Below, piece by piece: positions 56,601 to 62,600 of a DNA stretch of 64,000 nt (position 1 is its first letter; every line of letters begins with the position of its first letter). The notes beneath the pieces are model-generated. The model did no database searches. It worked only from the letters and a program-made list of their open reading frames with translations, and was not told the DNA's origin. The stretch is from Symsagittifera roscoffensis (taxonomy: Eukaryota > Xenacoelomorpha > Acoela > Convolutidae), in contig NC_087068.1 in the NCBI RefSeq assembly GCF_963678635.1, positions 1,552,001-1,616,000 on the forward strand, read 5' to 3'. The position numbers and the translations under genes were made by a program.

Positions 56601-59600
56601 TTCGCATTACCCATTGATCCAGTTTCTCAAATTAGTAATATATGGCACAAAGCGTCAGCCCCGAGATTCTTCAAATTGAAAGTGGTTTTGTGCGATTTAA
56701 TTTTTTTGAGAAAGTTAACTAAACGTTTAGAAAAACTAGTGCTCTTAAACAAATGCAAGTAGATTTTTTTGTTTTCATTGAGCTCTTGTAGCCCACTCAT
56801 GTTTTGCATTGGCTCCTTGTGGGTCTTCAAATTAAGCACTCGCAAATTAATTAAATATCAGTGGACAGAACGAAAGTCGTGTGGTGTTTTTTGTTCTTGG
56901 CGCTCACGCTCAACTTTGATCGAATGAAGCTATCAAATGAGAAAATTTCAAATGGCGTGGAAAAAAAACAAGAATGAATTTAGTATCAGAAATGGGTTAT
57001 AAATTTTAAAATTCCCGAAAAATGAGCGGAAAATTGATTACCTAGTGTGTCCTCAAAATTTGATTCCTTTTTCACCCAAAGGCGGTATCGATAATATAAG
57101 ATTCTGGAACTTCAGAAACCTTTAAAGTGATTTTTAAATTACCTTTGGATTTGAAATTTGAAAACTGGCAATTTTTATAGCATTTTTTTCGGTCTGCTTT
57201 CATTCCGTGAAACTGTGTTTGTTGGCTACTTTTGATTTTCAACATGGATTGATTTCTTGTGTCAGAAACGAAGCTGACTTTTTTTCAGAAGCAGTAATAT
57301 GCTGCCATTTTTTTCTTGGAACTATTAATGGTAGTGCCGATTTTTCATTGGTCAATCGAATCCCAGTGGTTATATTTTCTAGGCGAACTAAAAAAACGTC
57401 TAAAATTGCTGGAGCAAAAGGTATTCACACAAATGACGAATTGTTCTGATGCGGGACTTTTGCTTTCAGCTTGAATCGCTTTAGTGCCAAGTGTATGTAT
57501 AATTGAACAGTTGATTGCGAAAGGAATCCTTCTGTTTGCTTAAATATTGGAGCCATTTGCCTGTTTGTATCGTTTGAAGTTGAAGTCCTTCCTATTTTGC
57601 ACTTAGCTTACCAGCGTTATTAATTTTTCTTTTCAATAGCTAAGTACAGTCCGCACGATGTCCTATGCAATTTAGCTGTGGGAAGTTTCGAATAATTTGG
57701 GATGAATTTAGGAGTTCTTTCCCAGATGAATTTGTAGAATAGCGTTGATTTAGGTCCTTCAGAATGTCTATTTTAGTCTGTGTTTACTTTTACAGTAGAA
57801 GAAATAGCGTCCTGCTCCGTTATATATGTTGCATGTTGACCGAATTTCTGTTAGAATTGTTTAAACTAAGCGTTAGTGTTAGGGTTGAAATAAGCAACTG
57901 AAAAGAAGCTCATAAAAACCTGCAGTCTTTGTTGATACAAATTTTTGCAACATGTAATCACAGTTGCATAAATTTGAAATTCAACTTTTCATGCTGCCAT
58001 TAAGAGAATACAATTTGGAACTAAAAATGCTGTCTGGTCGAAAGCCTGTATGTAATCAACACAAACAATTTAAGTCATGATACATATAATTCGACATAGA
58101 AGTTGTCTTTTATGACTATTTTCTAGGCTATTTGTAATGATCATTTTTCCATGCATAATTATATTTAACGATTGTTTGTTTTGACCAAAGGAGTCAGGTG
58201 TTTTCATTTTCTGTTGACCCCAATCACAAAATCACCGCAATTGGGAAATTAAATTGGAATTAGACTTTAAGGTAGAAGTGTTTGTTGAGAAAACAAGAAA
58301 TTGATTTGTTGGAAGTGGTGCCATACTTAAACATGGTTCAGTGACGTATTTAATTTGTGTTCACGAATATGAAGCAGGTTTATTGGTGGCTATTTCTGAA
58401 GTTGTGAATTAGATAGTTAAAATTCAGCTGCATTTCATGAGTGCAATGACGGAATGTTAGCTGTTGTCTTGAATGGATGCCTAGTTAGTACTAAGGGTCG
58501 CTTATATGTTTGACCTTGATTTGACCTGGATGAGCAGAAGGAACGAAAAAAAATTGATTTGAAGAATGGATCTACATATAATTGCATATATTTCAAATAC
58601 TGATTGCAAATTAGTTTTAAGTTCTGCTCTTTGGCTGATCTAGTTAGTGCACCACAGGTTCTTTTCTGAGTATTGAACTTTATTGTTGATAGATAGAAAC
58701 AGCTGTTCTCACGGCCGAAGGACCAAATAGCAGACAAATTGTGAACCAATCAAAATCCTTTCAGGTGTCCAAAACTGGCTAGATGGTCATATTTTCTTTT
58801 AGATAATCAGTATTTTGATTGGATTAAATTTGATTTGGCCATTGTGTCCTTCTGCTAAGAGGGATTCAGCGGATGTGAAGAGTTTCCTTTTGAGTGTTGA
58901 GTGTTTCAATCCGATGTTCACGCAACACAAGTAGTGTTGAAGGTTGGGCGTGAAGCAATTCGATGTACATGCAGTTGAAGTGTGTATTGTGTGATTTGTT
59001 TCAGCTCTCATGTACGCCTCCATATTCGGAAATGTCTCGGCCATCATCCAGCGACTGTACTCGGGAACCTCGAGGTGAGTTTAAATTGCACATGATGGAA
59101 AGGTCATTTTCGATCAGTCATTACCCTTGGCATCAGTTAACAGTTTTACTATGATAAACCTTTGCTTCATTAGTAAATTCACGTGTTTAAACTTGCTTCA
59201 TTATAAATTCAAATTCAATCAAACATCCTGCGCATCTGACTTGCGATTGCAAAGGGCTGTCGTTCGAAATCGGCCGGGACCTGAGTTAGAAATTTTCTGC
59301 TTTTCGGACTATCATCAGGCTGTTTATTTTTGTCGGCTTTCTTCCCGTAATCAAACCGATTCTTTCAGAGTAGACGAATGTAGTTCAGACCCCAAATAGG
59401 TCGAGATGATTTTCTTTCTCGTTTTTTTTTCCAGAAAATGTCGTAAAATTTGTTCAGGCTCAAATTTACTTTTTTTAGCGGTTTGACTTGATTTCTTTTT
59501 GTTCAGTTCATTTCTTTTGTTTAAAGGAAGACAAACTCCAACATCGAACCAGCGAAAAATCATAAATTGTTCCAGAAATTAAAGAGCTTTAAAGTCATGT

Positions 59601-62600
59601 ATTTTTGCTTTGGAATTCGGAATATGTTTACTTCTCTGGATTGATTTTTGTTTTCTTTTCAAGCTCAGCTCATTTCGTTTGTTAAAAGGACAGAAAACTT
59701 GGCTATCGAACAGTAAAAGTGTAAAGGTCATGAAAAACATGATCGACTTCTAGTTTCAAAAGTGGATTTAAATTTTGCGACTTGCAACTAGACCGAGATG
59801 TTTGATTGTTAGATACCACACGCAGCTGAGGCGAATCCGCGAGTTCATCAAGTTCCACCAGATCAAGAATCCACTGAAGAACAAACTGGAGGAGTACTTT
59901 CAACACGAGTGGAACTACAGGAATGGAATCGACATGCGATCTGTAAGCAGCCATCATTACCAGTTTAACTCATAATAGATCAAGTTCAAACTCCCATCCC
60001 TAGAGTGTTCAGGCAGGATAGTAATAACACTGTCTGAATTGGATCTTTCAGCCTATCAGAGTCAAGCGTATTACTCGCAGCGCTGGGCAGTTTTATTCTA
60101 AATTGTAAACTGGGTGAAACATCTTTTTTTTTGGGGGGGGGGGGGGGGTGGGGGATTGTTAACTTGATTGCTCATAAATAACTGGCTCTTTTAATCTATA
60201 AAATATTCATCAGTTAGCTGGTGAAGCGTTAATACAAAAACAAGTGGGCAAGTTGATTAGCATACAATTTTTGTAGAAACTTAAGTTAACACAATTTTAC
60301 CAAGCTAAACACTTTTTTATCAATAGGTTTCAGAGGTAAAGTTGATTATTTTAACTGATCAAATGTTCATGACACGCTATGTTATTTTTGAAAAGCACTT
60401 ATGAATGAGTGAGCATGTCTGTTAGTTTGTTTGTTTGCAGGTGCTGCTCACTTTCCCCGAGTGTCTGCAGGCGGACATCAGACTTCACCTGAACAATGTG
60501 CTGCTCAGCAAGTCAAATGTATTCACAGGTTGTTCATCCTTTCCTTTAATCTAATCTGCGGTTGTTCATTGACAGTTGGAGAGATTTAGCTGAATAATAA
60601 TTTTGGGTTGGGGCAAATGTTGTGGACAATCTGGTGCCCCCTATGCCGTTCAACTCAAAATAAATTTCTAGCACACCTCTTTTGGTGAACAACTCCAAGT
60701 TTAAGGCAATATTTACTCAAACGGAGAGTAACTGACTACTCATCCATGCAAACTGCTTCTAATAAGATTGGGTAATGCTCGAAGAATGAGGCATCTATTT
60801 GAGTCTTTTTAAATGTTAGTTTATTTTCTGCTTCTTTCCAGATGCATCTCTGGGCTGTAAGCGTGCACTGGCTCTCAAGTTCGAGACCACCTCCATCCCC
60901 CCGGGAGACAGTCTCATCTTCCAGGGGGACCGACTGGACACTCTCTACTTCATCGCCAGGGGCTCCATAGAGATACTCGGGGGAGAAGACGATGAAGTGG
61001 TCGCCATTCTAGGTAAGTTTGTACCATTCACACTTTCATGGTTTGCTCTCAAATTGTTTCATATCCCAGTGTCGATGAATGCAGTGAACACACTTATAAA
61101 GGCTGTATTAATTTTTTCCGTTTTTTGAGGAAAAAATTGATTAAATATACTTTTTCGCAGTTTGACTTTTGTTTTTTGTCTAAGTTCAGTTCAAGTTCAT
61201 TTGCTAAAAAGACTGGATCCAGTTTTCAAAAGTTGGGTTAGCTTAATTAAGCAACGACGAACGTGGTGAAAAATCTTATAGATCGTGATGTTTTTTTTTC
61301 CAGGAAAAGTCATAAAATTTGTTCACGTTCAATTCAGATTTTTCGCGGTTTGACTTCTGATTTCGTTTCAAGGTCAGCTCATTTAGTTGTTGAAAGGAAG
61401 GAAAACTCCACACTTTTAGTTAGGAAAGTGGATTTCAGATTTCAGGTTTCCCAGCAAAGTCAAAATTTTCGATTGATCCAATTTTCTCAAAGTGTTTATC
61501 AAAAAGAATAAGTTGTTTTTGGAATGCAAAGAGCTTTAAGGCCATCTATTATCTGCTTTGAATTTCGAAAGTGTAGGTTTTTCAAAATAGAAAGGCGTAG
61601 TGTCCTGATATTGCGTTGTCCAAAAGAAACATAGGATTTGATACTTCGTGTTTCCTTGGGGGGGGGGGGGGGGAGCGGATTTTTACTGTAACCATGATGC
61701 AAGAATTTTTTTTCGACATTTTCAACTAGGGTACCGTGATATGTTTGCGTGGTATCGCAAGTGGTGCGAAGCTCCGCCTCGCCTCTGTGAATTTGTTGGA
61801 AACCTGAGGAATGAAGATGAGTTTCTCTCTGATTAGATTCGGAAGATGTGTTTGGGGATGGGGAGGCGTTCGCTGCTAACATGAGTCCCAGAGCAGTAGG
61901 CAAGAGCAACTACGTGGTGAGGGCTTTGACCTATTGCGACCTGCACAAGATCAGACACGAAGATCTCCTCGGTGTGCTAGACTGGTATCCGGAATTCACA
62001 CAGAGTTTCTACGAGCAGCTGCAGGTCACCTTCTCTCTCAGAGACGTAAGTCGGCTGTCCTTCTAATACTTAGTTAATCGAATCAGTTACATCCTATTCC
62101 AATTGCACAACACTTTCTCTAAGTGTGTTTTTGCTAATCTGAAAATTTTGTTCACCGTGTCCCGAAATACTGATTAACACTCTCCTGATTAAAATGGTCT
62201 CGTGATATCATTTGCTAGAATTTGTGAAGGTGGCTTATATTTTGTAAATCTTTTTCAGATATAAAATCTGCTATTTTTGCGTTCTGCAATGGTGTGAAAA
62301 TTTTTCTTCGGACTCTCAAAAATTGCAGCTGAGTGAATAGTGGAATAACTATCGTTTCAGACAAGTCTGGACACGTCTGGTGCGAAGCCTCCAAATCCAG
62401 ACATGATTCCGATGTCACAGCTCGACCACATCACTGCAGTGTCCCAACGCATGAACAACTACGGGGAGTTCCACAGACGCCAATCGCAGCGACGCCCACT
62501 CCATCCACAGAACCAGCCTGGACAAATGGGGGGATATCACGACTCAACTGCAGACCCCTTCTCGTACTCAGACAGTCGAGTTAATACTGTGGGAATGCCC

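Noticed and set aside
52874-59004. Third pore exon
   Set aside because: I looked for another TSVGFG-type coding stretch before exon 13 on the + strand and saw none.
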